This document shows, in pieces, positions 26,357 to 35,369 of a stretch of 64,000 bases of DNA (its first letter is position 1; every line of letters starts with the position of its first letter). The notes beneath the pieces are model-generated. The model was not told where the DNA came from. It made no database searches and saw nothing but the letters and a program-made list of their open reading frames with translations. The position numbers and the translations under genes are program-made. The stretch is from Sphingomonas sp. IC081 (GTDB lineage Bacteria > Pseudomonadota > Alphaproteobacteria > Sphingomonadales > Sphingomonadaceae): the NCBI RefSeq assembly GCF_006874585.1, contig NZ_CP029761.1:569001-633000 (forward strand). Direction: 5' to 3'.

Positions 26357-27886
26357 TCAGGCTGCGATCGGCAACGGGCGCAGGATGGCTTCCGGGCCGG
26401 TCACGGTATCGGTCTGCCCGCTCTGGCGGCGGCGACCGAGCCATTCGCGGATGGTTTCCGCGGTGGTGTGATCCATCACCTTCACCTTGTGCAGGTCGAG
26501 GTGGACCGGCTTGTGGTGGGGCTGCTTCTCCAGCACCGCGTTGAGGCGGGTGAGGCCCAGGAACGTGGCGCCGCCGCCCAGTTCGAGGCGGGTGTGCTCG
26601 TCGTTGTCGTGCTCCTGCACCTTGAGGCGCAGGTTCCTGGCATGGGGCAGCAGTTCCACCAGCGTCAGGGCGAGGCCCGCCAGCACGCCGGTGAGCAGGT
26701 CGGTCGTTACCACCAGCACGAAAGTCGCCGCCCAGATCACGGCGGGGAACGCGCCGTAGGCATGGAACAGGTGACGCACGTGGCTGAGGTTCACGAGCTT
26801 CCAGCCGGTCACGACCAGCACGCCGCCCAGCGCCGCCATCGGCACTTCGCGCAGCAGCCAGGGCAGCAGGGCGATGAAGCCGAGGATCCAGACGCCGTGC
26901 AGGATCGTCGAGAGACGGGTCTTGGCACCGGCCTGGACGTTGGCCGAGCTGCGCACGATCACGCCGGTCATCGGCAGGGCGCCGAAAATGCCGCAGAGCA
27001 GGTTGCCGATGCCCTGTGCGCGCAGTTCCTTGTCGTAGTGCGTGCGCACGCCGTCATGCATGCGGTCGACCGCGGCGGCCGAGAGCAGCGTCTCGGCGCT
27101 GGCGATGAAGGCGATGGCGAGCGCCGCTACAAGCAGCGCGGGCTGTGCGAGCGGGGCGAACCAGGCGGTGGAGGTCGGCAGCGCGAAGGCGGCGCCGATC
27201 GATTCGGGCACGGCGATGCGCGCCACGTCGAGGCCCAGGCCCCAGGCGACGAGCGTTGCCGCCATCACGCCGAGCAGCGCACCCGGCACGAGGCCGAGGT
27301 TCTTCGGGCGCAGCTTTTCCCAGCCGATCATCACGCCGATGGTCAGCAGGCCGAGCATCAGCGCCAGTTCGGTGGAGGCGATGTTGGTGGGATCGAGGCC
27401 GAGGATGCGTGCGGGCATCATCGCCATGTTTTCGAGCCCGCTCGACATCGGCTTCTGGTCGAAGAGGATGTGGAACTGGCCGATCACGATCAGCGCGCCG
27501 ATACCGGCGAGCATGCCGTGGACTACCGCCGGGCTGATCGCGCGGAACAGGCCGCCGAGGCGCAGCACGCCGGCAACGATCTGCAGCACGCCCGCCAGCA
27601 GCAGCACGGGGCCGAGCGCTTCGAGGCCATGCTCGCGCACGAACTCGAAGACAATGACGGCAAGGCCAGCGGCGGGGCCGCTGACCTGAAGCGGGGAGCC
27701 GGCCAGAAGGCCGACGACCAGACCGCCGATGATGCCGGTGACGAGGCCCTTTTCAGGCGGCACGCCGGAGGCGATGGCGATGCCCATGCAGAGCGGCATC
27801 GCGACCAGGAACACCACGATCGACGCGGTGAAGTCCCGGCCGAAGTGGGCAAAAAGCCCACTTCTTTCGGTGGTTACCGAGTTCAC
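26357..27886 (-). CDS. SulP family anion transporter, probably bicarbonate
   Basis: The 509-residue protein has 10-12 membrane spans. It shows the SulP N-terminal pattern (AMPLCMGIAIASGVPPEKGL, SGPAAGLAVIVFEFV) and a C-terminal STAS domain from about residue 425 (VHLDLHKVKVMDHTTAETI). Its ATG overlaps the stop of the beta-carbonic anhydrase gene by 4 bp. Such pairs are known to handle inorganic carbon, so bicarbonate is the favoured substrate over sulfate; this is inference from context. It is the last gene of its operon. Confidence 0.9.
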   Translation of the reverse strand: MNSVTTERSGLFAHFGRDFTASIVVFLVAMPLCMGIAIASGVPPEKGLVTGIIGGLVVGLLAGSPLQVSGPAAGLAVIVFEFVREHGLEALGPVLLLAGVLQIVAGVLRLGGLFRAISPAVVHGMLAGIGALIVIGQFHILFDQKPMSSGLENMAMMPARILGLDPTNIASTELALMLGLLTIGVMIGWEKLRPKNLGLVPGALLGVMAATLVAWGLGLDVARIAVPESIGAAFALPTSTAWFAPLAQPALLVAALAIAFIASAETLLSAAAVDRMHDGVRTHYDKELRAQGIGNLLCGIFGALPMTGVIVRSSANVQAGAKTRLSTILHGVWILGFIALLPWLLREVPMAALGGVLVVTGWKLVNLSHVRHLFHAYGAFPAVIWAATFVLVVTTDLLTGVLAGLALTLVELLPHARNLRLKVQEHDNDEHTRLELGGGATFLGLTRLNAVLEKQPHHKPVHLDLHKVKVMDHTTAETIREWLGRRRQSGQTDTVTGPEAILRPLPIAA

Positions 27887-28572
27887 TCTGCGGCCTCGGC
27901 ATATTCGGTGGCGAAGCGGGTGCGGGCGGCGAGGGCCACCGGCAGGGCGCTGTCTTCGCGCAGCGGCACGAACTGGCCGGTGTCGCCGTCGAGGCCGAGC
28001 ACCTGGCCTGCGTGGATGTCCACGAACCAGCCGTGCAGGGTCATTTCACCGCGGGCGATGGCGGCGGCGACCGAGGGGTGGGTGCGCAAGTGGGCGATCT
28101 GGGCGATGATGTTCTCGAGGCTGATGGCGCGCACGCGCTCCTTGCCGTCGAGGTCGCTGTGGCAGGTGCTGACGATGTGCTCGGCAGCGGCGCCGTGCTT
28201 GAGCCATGCGGCGACGTTCGGCATGGCTTCGAGGCCGACCGGGTTGCTGAGCGCCTTCATCGCGCCGCAGTCCGAGTGGCCGCAGACGATGATGTCGCGC
28301 ACGCCGAGGGCGGCGACGGCATATTCCACGGTCGAGGTCACGCCGCCGTTCTGCGTCGAGTAGGGGGGCACGATGTTGCCGGCGTTGCGGCAGACGAAGA
28401 GGTCGCCGGGCTGGGCCTGCATGATCTGCTCGGGCACGATGCGCGAATCGGCGCAGGAGATCATCAGCGCCTTGGGCTCCTGGCCTTCGGACGTCAGCTT
28501 GCCGAACAGTTCGCTGCTGGCGGGGAAGATGGTCTTCTCGAAGTGGAAGACGCGTCCAATCAGTTCGTTCAC
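27883..28572 (-). CDS. Beta-class carbonic anhydrase
   Basis: From the GTG at 28572 (AAAGGTGA upstream) the protein is 229 residues and begins like other beta enzymes, NELIGRVFHFEKTIFPASS. The zinc ligands are visible as CADSR (C40, with D42 and R44) and HSDCG (H99, C102). It interconverts carbon dioxide and bicarbonate in the cytoplasm. The adjoining overlapping SulP transporter suggests a joint role in bicarbonate supply or pH balance. An ATG at 28674 would add 34 residues (MAENERPYLSFKPRAALPSP) that do not resemble the family. Confidence 0.93.
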   Translation of the reverse strand: MNELIGRVFHFEKTIFPASSELFGKLTSEGQEPKALMISCADSRIVPEQIMQAQPGDLFVCRNAGNIVPPYSTQNGGVTSTVEYAVAALGVRDIIVCGHSDCGAMKALSNPVGLEAMPNVAAWLKHGAAAEHIVSTCHSDLDGKERVRAISLENIIAQIAHLRTHPSVAAAIARGEMTLHGWFVDIHAGQVLGLDGDTGQFVPLREDSALPVALAARTRFATEYAEAAE

Positions 28573-28805
28573 TCTCGTCACCTTTCCAAACAGGGTGCCC
28601 CGCGCTCGCCCGAAGGGGGATGGGAGAGCGGCGCGGGGCTTGAAGGAAAGGTATGGACGCTCGTTTTCGGCCATCGTGCGCGTTTGTCAGGAAATGTTGC
28701 TGCGCCGCAGCAGGCGTGTTTCTGCCGCATGGGGAGGGCAGGTAGTCCGCGTTGGCCGGACAGGAGCGGATTGCCGAAACGACGGGTGCAGGTCATGGTA
28801 AGCGG

Positions 28806-29324
28806 ATGAGAAGACTGTCCTTCCCGTTGGCCTTTTGGGCTTGCATGGTTTCGGTGCCGTCGTTTGCGGCGGCAGCGGCGCGACCGGTATGTGATCTGCC
28901 ATCGATAACGTACATCGGCGATCTTTGGCAGGTGCTCGGACAAAGAGCGGTTGAGGCCATGAATCTCGCGGGCGGCAGGCAAAGCGCTGCAACGAACGCG
29001 AGGTTGCAGCGCCTACTGGGGGAGCAGGCGGCGTTTTCCCTGGGAGGGGGCGATGTGAGGGTTCCGCTTGGCGAGGGCGTTCCGGCGATCCGGCGGATGG
29101 CGCTGGAAATGCGTGCCGATACGTTTCGCTTCCTGAACTGGGACTATATTCCGACGCCCGTGCAGAACCCTTGCGCGAGACAGGAACTGACCGTCGAATT
29201 TTTCGATAGCCGGCAGGCCCATGTCTTTCCGGTCAAGTTCACTTTCGAGAACGGGCGTATTGTCGCAGGCGACGGCTGGCGGCGATCCTTGACATCAGGC
29301 TCCATCGCGCCCGTGCAAGATTGA
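28806..29324 (+). CDS. Hypothetical exported protein
   Basis: The ATG at 28806 opens a 172-residue frame with a signal peptide (MRRLSFPLAFWACMVSVPSF, then AAAAA). The mature part starts RPVCDLPSITYIGDLWQVLG and has a second cysteine late in the sequence (PVQNPCARQELTV), so a disulfide is possible. No family was recognised. It reads toward the histidine kinase gene, with a 43-bp gap. Confidence 0.65.
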   Translation: MRRLSFPLAFWACMVSVPSFAAAAARPVCDLPSITYIGDLWQVLGQRAVEAMNLAGGRQSAATNARLQRLLGEQAAFSLGGGDVRVPLGEGVPAIRRMALEMRADTFRFLNWDYIPTPVQNPCARQELTVEFFDSRQAHVFPVKFTFENGRIVAGDGWRRSLTSGSIAPVQD

Positions 29325-29367
29325 GCCCGTCTTGCCTGATGCTGGACCGAAACTACGGGCAGGCGAT

Positions 29368-30693
29368 TCAGGCCGGTTCCAGCGGCAGCCGGATCGTGGC
29401 CCGTAATCCGCCCCCGGCGCGGTTGCGCAGGTCGAGGGTGCCGCCTTCGAGGCGCACCGCTTTGCGCACGATCGGCAGACCGAGGCCCATGCCGGCAGTA
29501 TCCCGCGCGCGCGAACTGTCGAGGCGGACGAAAGGCTGGAGGGCGTCGGTGATGCGGTCTTCGGGAATGCCGGGGCCGTCGTCGTCGATCGTGATTTCCG
29601 CGGCGCCGCCGTCGCGCCGCAGCGAGACGCGCACATTGCCGCCGTAGTGCAGCGCATTCTCGATGAGGTTCGACAGCGCCCGCCGGATCGAGACCGGGCG
29701 GGCCATGATCTCGAGGCTCGACAGTCCCGAATAGGTCGCATTCGCGCCGCGATCCGCCGCCGTGTCGACCAGCGTTTCGGCCATGACCGCAAGGTCGATG
29801 CGTTCGGCCGGGATATTGGCGCCGCCGGTATCGACATAGGCCTGGATCGAATCGAGCAGCATCCGCATTTCCTCGATGTCGTGGTCGAGCCCCTCGCGCA
29901 CTTCGGGATCGACCTCGCCGTCGTCGAGGCGCAGCCGCATGCGGGCGAGCGGGGTCTTGAGGTCGTGGCCGATCGCCAGCATCGTGTGGGTGCGGTCCTG
30001 AAGCGACTGGTGGATGCGCTCCTGCATCTCGTTCATCGCGCGGATCAGCTCGCGCATTTCCTCAGGCCCGTGTTCGGGCAGCGGCTTGGGCGGCCCGGCG
30101 CCGAGATTGCGGGTGGCGCGCACCAGCGAGCGCAGCGGGTCGAGCGCGGCGCGCAGCAGCAGCCAGGCCAGCGAGACCAGCAGCAGCGCCGGCACCAGCA
30201 GGCTGGCGAGGCGCCCGGCGGTCAGGCTCCAGGCGGCACGGGCGTGGGTGCGGAAGGACAGCAGCGAATTGTCCGGCAGGCGCAAGGAGCCGCCGATATT
30301 GCCGCGCCCGGGAATGGTTTCGAGATGGAGTTCGAGGTCGGCATGGGCGAGTTCCGGCTGGATCTCGACCACTTGCGCGCGCAAGTTGGCCAGCCCGATC
30401 GAGCCGCGATGGCGCTGCGAGGGGGGCGACCATTCGAGCACGAAACGTTTGGTGGAAAGGGCCCCGGTCACGCCGGGGCGGTCGGCCAGCGGTGCACGCT
30501 CGATCGCGCGGCTGGCCAGCACCAGGTTCTCGGCAATACGCTCGGCATCGTCGCGGCGCAGTTCGAACGAGCTGGCCCGCTCGAACAGCACCGTATTGGC
30601 AATGAAATCGATGAGGATGACCAGCAGCAGGACGGCGATCAGCCGCTCGATGAGGCCAAAACGCCGGAACAGGCGGAACCGGCGTGTCTGCAT
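29368..30693 (-). CDS. Sensor histidine kinase (EnvZ-like)
   Basis: The 441-residue protein has two spans (LIAVLLLVILIDFIANTVL near residue 17 and LASLLVPALLLVSLAWLLLR near residue 160) flanking a periplasmic domain of about 120 residues. A HAMP linker and the phosphoacceptor motif GHDLKTPLARMR with H243 follow. The ATPase domain shows NLIENALHYG, DDDGPGIPE and GMGLGLPIV. Its ATG overlaps the regulator stop by one base (TGATG), so the two are translationally coupled. The stimulus is unknown. Confidence 0.93.
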   Translation of the reverse strand: MQTRRFRLFRRFGLIERLIAVLLLVILIDFIANTVLFERASSFELRRDDAERIAENLVLASRAIERAPLADRPGVTGALSTKRFVLEWSPPSQRHRGSIGLANLRAQVVEIQPELAHADLELHLETIPGRGNIGGSLRLPDNSLLSFRTHARAAWSLTAGRLASLLVPALLLVSLAWLLLRAALDPLRSLVRATRNLGAGPPKPLPEHGPEEMRELIRAMNEMQERIHQSLQDRTHTMLAIGHDLKTPLARMRLRLDDGEVDPEVREGLDHDIEEMRMLLDSIQAYVDTGGANIPAERIDLAVMAETLVDTAADRGANATYSGLSSLEIMARPVSIRRALSNLIENALHYGGNVRVSLRRDGGAAEITIDDDGPGIPEDRITDALQPFVRLDSSRARDTAGMGLGLPIVRKAVRLEGGTLDLRNRAGGGLRATIRLPLEPA

Positions 30694-31430
30694 CAGGCGC
30701 GCGTGACCTCGGCCTTGAACATGTAGCCGACGCCGCGCACGGTGACGATCGGTGACTCGGCACCTTCGCCCTGCAGCTTGCGGCGCAGGCGGCTGACCAG
30801 CACGTCGACGCTGCGGTCGGAACTGTCACCCAGGCGTGCGCGCGAAAGCTCGATCAGCCGCTCGCGGCCCAGCACGCGCTGGGGGTAGGCGAGGAAAGTG
30901 GCCAGCAGGTCGAACTCGGCACCGGTGAGGTCCACCATCGCGCCGGTCGGCGAGCGCAGTTCGCGGCGCGCCATCGACAGCGTCCAGCCGTCGAACAGGA
31001 TCGCGTCGGGCATGCGGCCATCGGCCACGCCGTCGGCCGCGGCGGTGTCCGGCCCGGCGCTGTTGCCGCCCCGGCGCAGCACGGCGCTGACACGCGCGGC
31101 CAGTTCGCGGGTGCTGAAGGGCTTGGCGAGATAGTCGTCCGCGCCCAGTTCAAGGCCGAGCACGCGGTCTTCCTCGCTGCCGCGGGCGCTGATGAAGATC
31201 ACCGGCACGTCGCTCTCGCGGCGCAGGCGGCGGAACAGGTCGAAGCCGCTGGTGCCCGGCAGCATCACGTCGAGCACGACCAGGCTGACCGGCCCCTCGC
31301 GCAGCGTCACCCACATTTCCGCGCCGGTGGCGGCGGTGAGCACGTTGAACCCGCTCTGGCGCAAGGCGCGCGCGGTCAGGGTGCGGAGGGGGCCGTCGTC
31401 CTCGACGAGCAGGATTGTGGGCGTGGACAT
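30693..31430 (-). CDS. OmpR/PhoB-family response regulator
   Basis: From MSTPTILLVEDDGPLRTLTA the protein is 245 residues. The receiver has the acidic pair E10-D11-D12, the phosphoacceptor D54 in LVVLDVMLPGTSG and the lysine in LAKPFS. The C-terminal winged helix ends VRGVGYMF. It is the partner of the kinase that follows. An upstream ATG at 31478 (MIQSVAPVYRHLDEAP) has a slightly better ribosome binding site and may be the true start. Confidence 0.93.
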   Translation of the reverse strand: MSTPTILLVEDDGPLRTLTARALRQSGFNVLTAATGAEMWVTLREGPVSLVVLDVMLPGTSGFDLFRRLRRESDVPVIFISARGSEEDRVLGLELGADDYLAKPFSTRELAARVSAVLRRGGNSAGPDTAAADGVADGRMPDAILFDGWTLSMARRELRSPTGAMVDLTGAEFDLLATFLAYPQRVLGRERLIELSRARLGDSSDRSVDVLVSRLRRKLQGEGAESPIVTVRGVGYMFKAEVTRA

Positions 31431-31567
31431 GGGTGCTTCGTCGAGGTGGCGATAAACGGGGGCGACACTCTGGATCATGATCTCGTCGTCAGCTGATGTA
31501 GGGGGGAGGGCGGCGATTGGCAAATCCAGGGTAGTGGGAAACGGAGCGATTTGCGTTTCCCATCCCT

Positions 31568-32188
31568 TTAGTCGGTTCCTCGCGGCGGCTGCAGTGCGGC
31601 AACCGCGTCGGAAATTCCGGCGGCTTCGTCCGGATGCATCGAGGCTTGGAACGTGCGGCCGATCGTGTCGTGCAAGGCAAGCCTGGTCGGCGAGGGGCTG
31701 GCGGCCATGCGCGCGACGGTGCCGGCCGGCACGTCGAAGGCATAATGGACACGGGTGGTGCAGGCGGTGACCAGCGCGTCCTGCGTGGGGCAGCGCTCCG
31801 CCTGGCGCTCGACCTGGGCGAGCGGCAGTGCCGCGCTCGTTCGGGGGGCGTCGCCGTCGATGCCGAGGGCAAGGCCGGTCATGTCGCGGGCCAGCCCGGC
31901 ATGGGTCACTTCCTGCCAGAGCTGCCAGCGCACCGCGCCGCTTTCGCGGTCGACATGGGCGCGCAGATGGGCGGGGCCGATCTCGACGCTGCCCGCCGCC
32001 GCCCGGCCATGGCCGCGCTTGCCTGCCTTGTGGGTGGTGGCAAGGACATGCGGCAGGGCCGGGTCGTCGATGACCGCGGCCGGGCTTGCGGCGGGCGCGA
32101 GCTCGCGCGCCGCCGCTTCACCCGCGAGCAGGAGCGCGGGCAGGCCGAGAATGCCGATCACGCCGGCCATGCCCGCGCGTAGCGGCAT
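31568..32188 (-). CDS. Hypothetical exported protein
   Basis: The 206-residue protein has an N-terminal export segment (AGVIGILGLPALLLAGEAAA). The mature part contains two cysteines 11 residues apart (RCPTQDALVTACTTRVHYAF) that could form a disulfide. No family was recognised. Its ATG overlaps the stop of the preceding small exported protein, and the response regulator lies downstream on the same strand. It may therefore belong to a sensing operon. Confidence 0.7.
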   Translation of the reverse strand: MPLRAGMAGVIGILGLPALLLAGEAAARELAPAASPAAVIDDPALPHVLATTHKAGKRGHGRAAAGSVEIGPAHLRAHVDRESGAVRWQLWQEVTHAGLARDMTGLALGIDGDAPRTSAALPLAQVERQAERCPTQDALVTACTTRVHYAFDVPAGTVARMAASPSPTRLALHDTIGRTFQASMHPDEAAGISDAVAALQPPRGTD

Positions 32189-32454
32189 CAGCGCGCGCCC
32201 TCGTTGGCGGCGAGCTGGGTGCCATCGCTCTGCGCGGCTGCCTTGGCGTCGGCCTGCAGCGCGCGGTGGCGGCAGTCGCGGCCCTTCGACGGTTCGGGGT
32301 GGCAGGCCACGCGCGCGGCGGCGGTACGCTTGGCCTTGGGGGCGGAAACGGCGGGATGGCCCTTGAGGTGGGCGATGGTCTCGTTGGCGATCGCGGCGCC
32401 GGGCAGGGCGAGCGAGAGCGAGGCGATAGCGGCGAGAACGGGGAACTTGGTCAC
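32188..32454 (-). CDS. Small exported basic protein, unknown
   Basis: From the GTG at 32454, with GGAG eight bases upstream, the product is 88 residues. A signal peptide (TKFPVLAAIASLSLALPGAA) precedes a basic alanine-rich tail with two cysteines (VACHPEPSKGRDC). An ATG at 32478 is an alternative start. It is translationally coupled to the next exported protein. Confidence 0.6.
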   Translation of the reverse strand: MTKFPVLAAIASLSLALPGAAIANETIAHLKGHPAVSAPKAKRTAAARVACHPEPSKGRDCRHRALQADAKAAAQSDGTQLAANEGAR

Positions 32455-32662
32455 TTTCAGGTCTCCATAGACTGGCAATGGACCTGAATGTGAGGACGCT
32501 CCGTGTCCTGCTTTGTGCGGCTCTGTAACGAAGTATTGCCAGCGCGAAACTATTGGAAACGGTTCAGCAACACACGTGCGCAGACATGGCTTTTGCGTTC
32601 CCCGCGAGGGGTTTGCTCTTGCTTGTCTGTATGAAGGGAAAAGGCTGAAACCGAAAGCCGCA

Positions 32663-32754
32663 TGGCGGAGACGGAGGGATTCGAACCCTCGGTACCCCCT
32701 TAAGAGTACGACGGTTTAGCAAACCGCTGGTTTCAGCCACTCACCCACGTCTCC
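32663..32754 (-). tRNA. tRNA-Ser (anticodon GCT)
   Basis: On the minus strand a 7-bp acceptor stem (GGAGACG with CGTCTCC), a D arm, an anticodon stem-loop (GGTTTGCTAAACC), a long class II variable arm (with CTTAAGGGGG) and a T arm (GGTTCGAATCC) can be drawn. The anticodon GCT reads AGY serine codons. The discriminator is G and the CCA end is encoded at 32665-32663. Confidence 0.97.
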
Positions 32755-33066
32755 GTGCTGCGGCTAGGAGGCGCCCTATAACGAGGGCTTCGGGGTCGGG
32801 CAAGGGGCATGTCGCTGGATTTGCGCATTTGCCGATCCGCTCCGGAAAATGCCTGTGGACTGTTTTGGTCTACGGATTGTTTCGGCGGCGCTCAGGCCCG
32901 ATTCGATCCGTCGCGAAACGGACTCGCCCTGCCGACCGTTCATTGCAGGGTCAGGCGGGGTGCACTCTGCTAGCGTCCTGCCGCAATGCGCCGCCCCCCG
33001 GCGCGTGCGGAGCCCGAATTCGGGCGCGGGATCGCATCAATCGGATTACTCAGGGGAGCGAGGGAA
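32755..33066. other. Intergenic region upstream of the EipA-like gene
   Basis: The 312-bp stretch between the tRNA and the DUF1134 gene has no credible reading frame. It presumably holds the tRNA promoter and the promoter of the downstream gene, but I see no clear boxes. Confidence 0.4.
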
Positions 33067-33867
33067 ATGACAGTCGAAACGCCAGCTAAAGGACGCCGCC
33101 TGCGTATCGGCATGGGGATCGCCATGATGGTGGCAGGGCTTGCCGCGCCGCTGGGCTCCGCCATGGCGCAAGTGACGACGGTCGATCCCGACGCGGCGAT
33201 CGATTCCGACATCGGCACGCCGCCGACCACGTATTCCCATACGCCGCAGGTGCCCGAGCAGGCCCCGGTGGACAGCCAGGGCAACGGCATGCCGGTCGAT
33301 CAGGGGCCGGTGCCGGTTCAACCGATCCCGACGACGCCCGCGCCTGTCGGCCCCAATGGCGCCCCGGTGGCGGCGGACAGTTCCAGCACCTATCACGAGG
33401 ATGACCTGATCGGGGCTGCCGAAGGCGTGTTCGGCAAGGGCGCCAAGGGCCTTGCGGACCTGATCAAGGATCTGCTGGCCAAGCAGGGCGAGCCCAACGG
33501 CTACATCGTCGGCCGCGAGGCCGGCGGCGCGCTGGCAGTCGGGCTGCGTTACGGTTCTGGCACGCTCTATCACAAGATCGAGGGCGAGCAGCCGGTCTAC
33601 TGGACCGGCCCCTCGATCGGTTTCGACGCGGGCGCCAATGCGGGCAATGCCTTCGTGCTGGTCTACAACCTCTACGACAGCGAGGATCTCTACCACCGAT
33701 TCGGCGCGGGCGAGGGGCAGGCCTATCTGATCGGCGGCTTCACCGTCAGCTATCTGCGCCGCGGCAACGTGGTGCTGATCCCGGTACGTGCGGGCGCGGG
33801 ACTGCGTCTCGGCGCGAACATCGGCTACATGAAGTTCTCGCACAAGCAGAACTGGCTGCCGTTTTAA
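33067..33867 (+). CDS. DUF1134 (EipA-like) envelope protein
   Basis: The start at 33067 follows GAGGGAA and gives 266 residues with a signal peptide (GMGIAMMVAGLAAPLGSAMA). A proline-rich linker of about 80 residues comes next. The DUF1134 domain runs from near residue 115 (DLIGAAEGVFGKGAKGLADL, GPSIGFDAGANAGNAFVLVY). The Brucella member EipA is a periplasmic envelope-integrity protein. A similar role is expected here, though the long PQ-rich linker is not diagnostic. Confidence 0.87.
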   Translation: MTVETPAKGRRLRIGMGIAMMVAGLAAPLGSAMAQVTTVDPDAAIDSDIGTPPTTYSHTPQVPEQAPVDSQGNGMPVDQGPVPVQPIPTTPAPVGPNGAPVAADSSSTYHEDDLIGAAEGVFGKGAKGLADLIKDLLAKQGEPNGYIVGREAGGALAVGLRYGSGTLYHKIEGEQPVYWTGPSIGFDAGANAGNAFVLVYNLYDSEDLYHRFGAGEGQAYLIGGFTVSYLRRGNVVLIPVRAGAGLRLGANIGYMKFSHKQNWLPF

Positions 33868-33873
33868 TCCGGG

Positions 33874-33970
33874 CTAGAGCAGTTTCCGATCCGATTGCAT
33901 CGGATCAACTGCTCTATGGTTTTGGTTTTACGCGTTTTCCAATCAGGTGAATCCACCTGATTGGAAAACG
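33874..33970 (-). repeat. Double-palindrome intergenic repeat, copy 2
   Basis: Relative to the copies at 10645 and 48330 this one is inverted. A first stem pairs 33875-33895 with 33896-33914 (TAGAGCAGTT and ATCCGAT arms with a 3-nt bulge). A second, perfect 17-bp stem with a 4-nt loop lies at 33933-33970 (CGTTTTCCAATCAGGTG and its complement). It begins 6 bp after the DUF1134 stop and may also stabilise or terminate that transcript. Confidence 0.8.
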
Positions 33971-33983
33971 ACCTGGCGCCCGA

Positions 33984-34039
33984 GCTCCCACCCGACCTCC
34001 CATCCAGGATACACCGTCATGGGAGGTCGGGTGGGGAGC
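33984..34039. repeat. Long hairpin upstream of the aminotransferase
   Basis: Arms at 33984-34003 (GCTCCCACCCGACCTCCCAT) and 34019-34039 pair over 20 bp with one bulged base around a 15-nt loop. It directly follows the palindromic repeat. It lacks a T-tract. It could be a protein-binding site, a transcript-stabilising structure or part of a second repeat family. Confidence 0.55.
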
Positions 34040-34189
34040 GTGGGGCGGTGCCGCAGGCGTATTCCGGCCAAGAAAGTTGCTTCGCGCCATCGGTTTTGTG
34101 GCCGTTGCACCACTGCGCGGGCTGCTTGCGGTAATTCCCTGTCAATCCCGGTTGCGCGGGCGGACGGTGCGGAGTAAGGCCCGCCCGCC

Positions 34190-35368
34190 ATGCTTACGAA
34201 CCTTCAGCAACAGCCCGCCGACGCGCTTCTTGCGCTGATCAAGCTCCACAACGACGATCCGCGCGCGGACAAGATCGACCTTGGTGTCGGCGTCTACCGC
34301 ACCGGTGAGGGCGACACTCCGGTGTTCCGCTCGATCAAGGCCGCCGAGGCCAAACTCGTCGCCGAGCAGGATTCGAAAGCCTACCTCGGTCCCGAGGGCG
34401 ACATGGGCTTTGTCGAAGCGCTGATGCCTTATGTGTTCGGTAAGGCCGACCCGTCGATGGGCGGCCGCATCGAGGGCATGCAGACCCCCGGCGGCACCGG
34501 CTCGCTGCGCCTCGCGCTCGCCATGGTGAAGCGCGCTGGCTACAAGCGCATCATCGTCGGCGTTCCCAGCTGGCCCAACCACGCCCAGATCTGCGCCGAC
34601 CTCGGCCTTGAAGTCGTTGAATTCAATCACGCGCTCGCTTCGGGCACCACCGACATGGACGCGCTGCGCGCCGCCATCGCCGATGCCCGCGAAGGCGATG
34701 CCATCCTGCTGCACGGCTGCTGCCACAACCCCACCGGCATCGATTACAGCAACGCGCAGTGGGACGAGATCGCCGGCCTGATCGCCGCTGCGAAGATCCT
34801 GCCGATCCTCGACCTCGCCTACCAGGGCCTGGGCAAGGGCATGGAAGAAGACGCCTATGGCCTGCGCCGCGTGCTCGCCGCCGTGCCGGAAGCGCTGATC
34901 TGCTATTCGTGCGACAAGAACTTCGGCCTCTACCGTGACCGCGTCGGCGCGCTCTACGCGATGGTTGGCGATCCGGCCGACCTCGCCCGCGTGATGTCGA
35001 ACGGCCACAACCTCGCCCGCGCCAACTGGTCGCAGCCGCCAGACCACGGCGGCGCCGCTGTCCGCCTCGTCCTCGAAGACGAGACGCTGACCGCCGACTG
35101 GCTCGCCGAGCTCGACGAGATGCGCGAGCGCATGCGCGAAGTGCGCGCCAAGCTGGCTGCTGCCGGCACCGCCGGTTCGGCCGACCTGACGCCGATGGGC
35201 GGCCAGAACGGCCTGTTCTCGATCGTGCCGCTGAACAAGGACCAGGTCCTTGCCATGCGCACCAAGCACGGCGTCTACATGGCAGGGTCTGGCCGCATCA
35301 ACGTGGCGGGCCTGACGATGGGCAACATCGACAAGTTCATCGCCGCTGTCGCCGACGTGACGGCCTGA
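34190..35368 (+). CDS. Aromatic/aspartate aminotransferase, class I
   Basis: The 392-residue protein has the class I fold with DLGVGVYRTGEGDTPVF near residue 30, the glycine-rich QTPGGTGSLR near residue 98, the HNPTGID motif near residue 180 and the PLP-binding lysine K243 in SCDKNFGLYRDRVG. The C-terminal SGRINVAGL holds the substrate-carboxylate arginine. These match the AspC/TyrB subgroup, which uses 2-oxoglutarate and acts on aspartate or aromatic amino acids. The GNAT gene starts one base after its stop. Confidence 0.93.
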   Translation: MLTNLQQQPADALLALIKLHNDDPRADKIDLGVGVYRTGEGDTPVFRSIKAAEAKLVAEQDSKAYLGPEGDMGFVEALMPYVFGKADPSMGGRIEGMQTPGGTGSLRLALAMVKRAGYKRIIVGVPSWPNHAQICADLGLEVVEFNHALASGTTDMDALRAAIADAREGDAILLHGCCHNPTGIDYSNAQWDEIAGLIAAAKILPILDLAYQGLGKGMEEDAYGLRRVLAAVPEALICYSCDKNFGLYRDRVGALYAMVGDPADLARVMSNGHNLARANWSQPPDHGGAAVRLVLEDETLTADWLAELDEMRERMREVRAKLAAAGTAGSADLTPMGGQNGLFSIVPLNKDQVLAMRTKHGVYMAGSGRINVAGLTMGNIDKFIAAVADVTA

Positions 35369-35369
35369 G

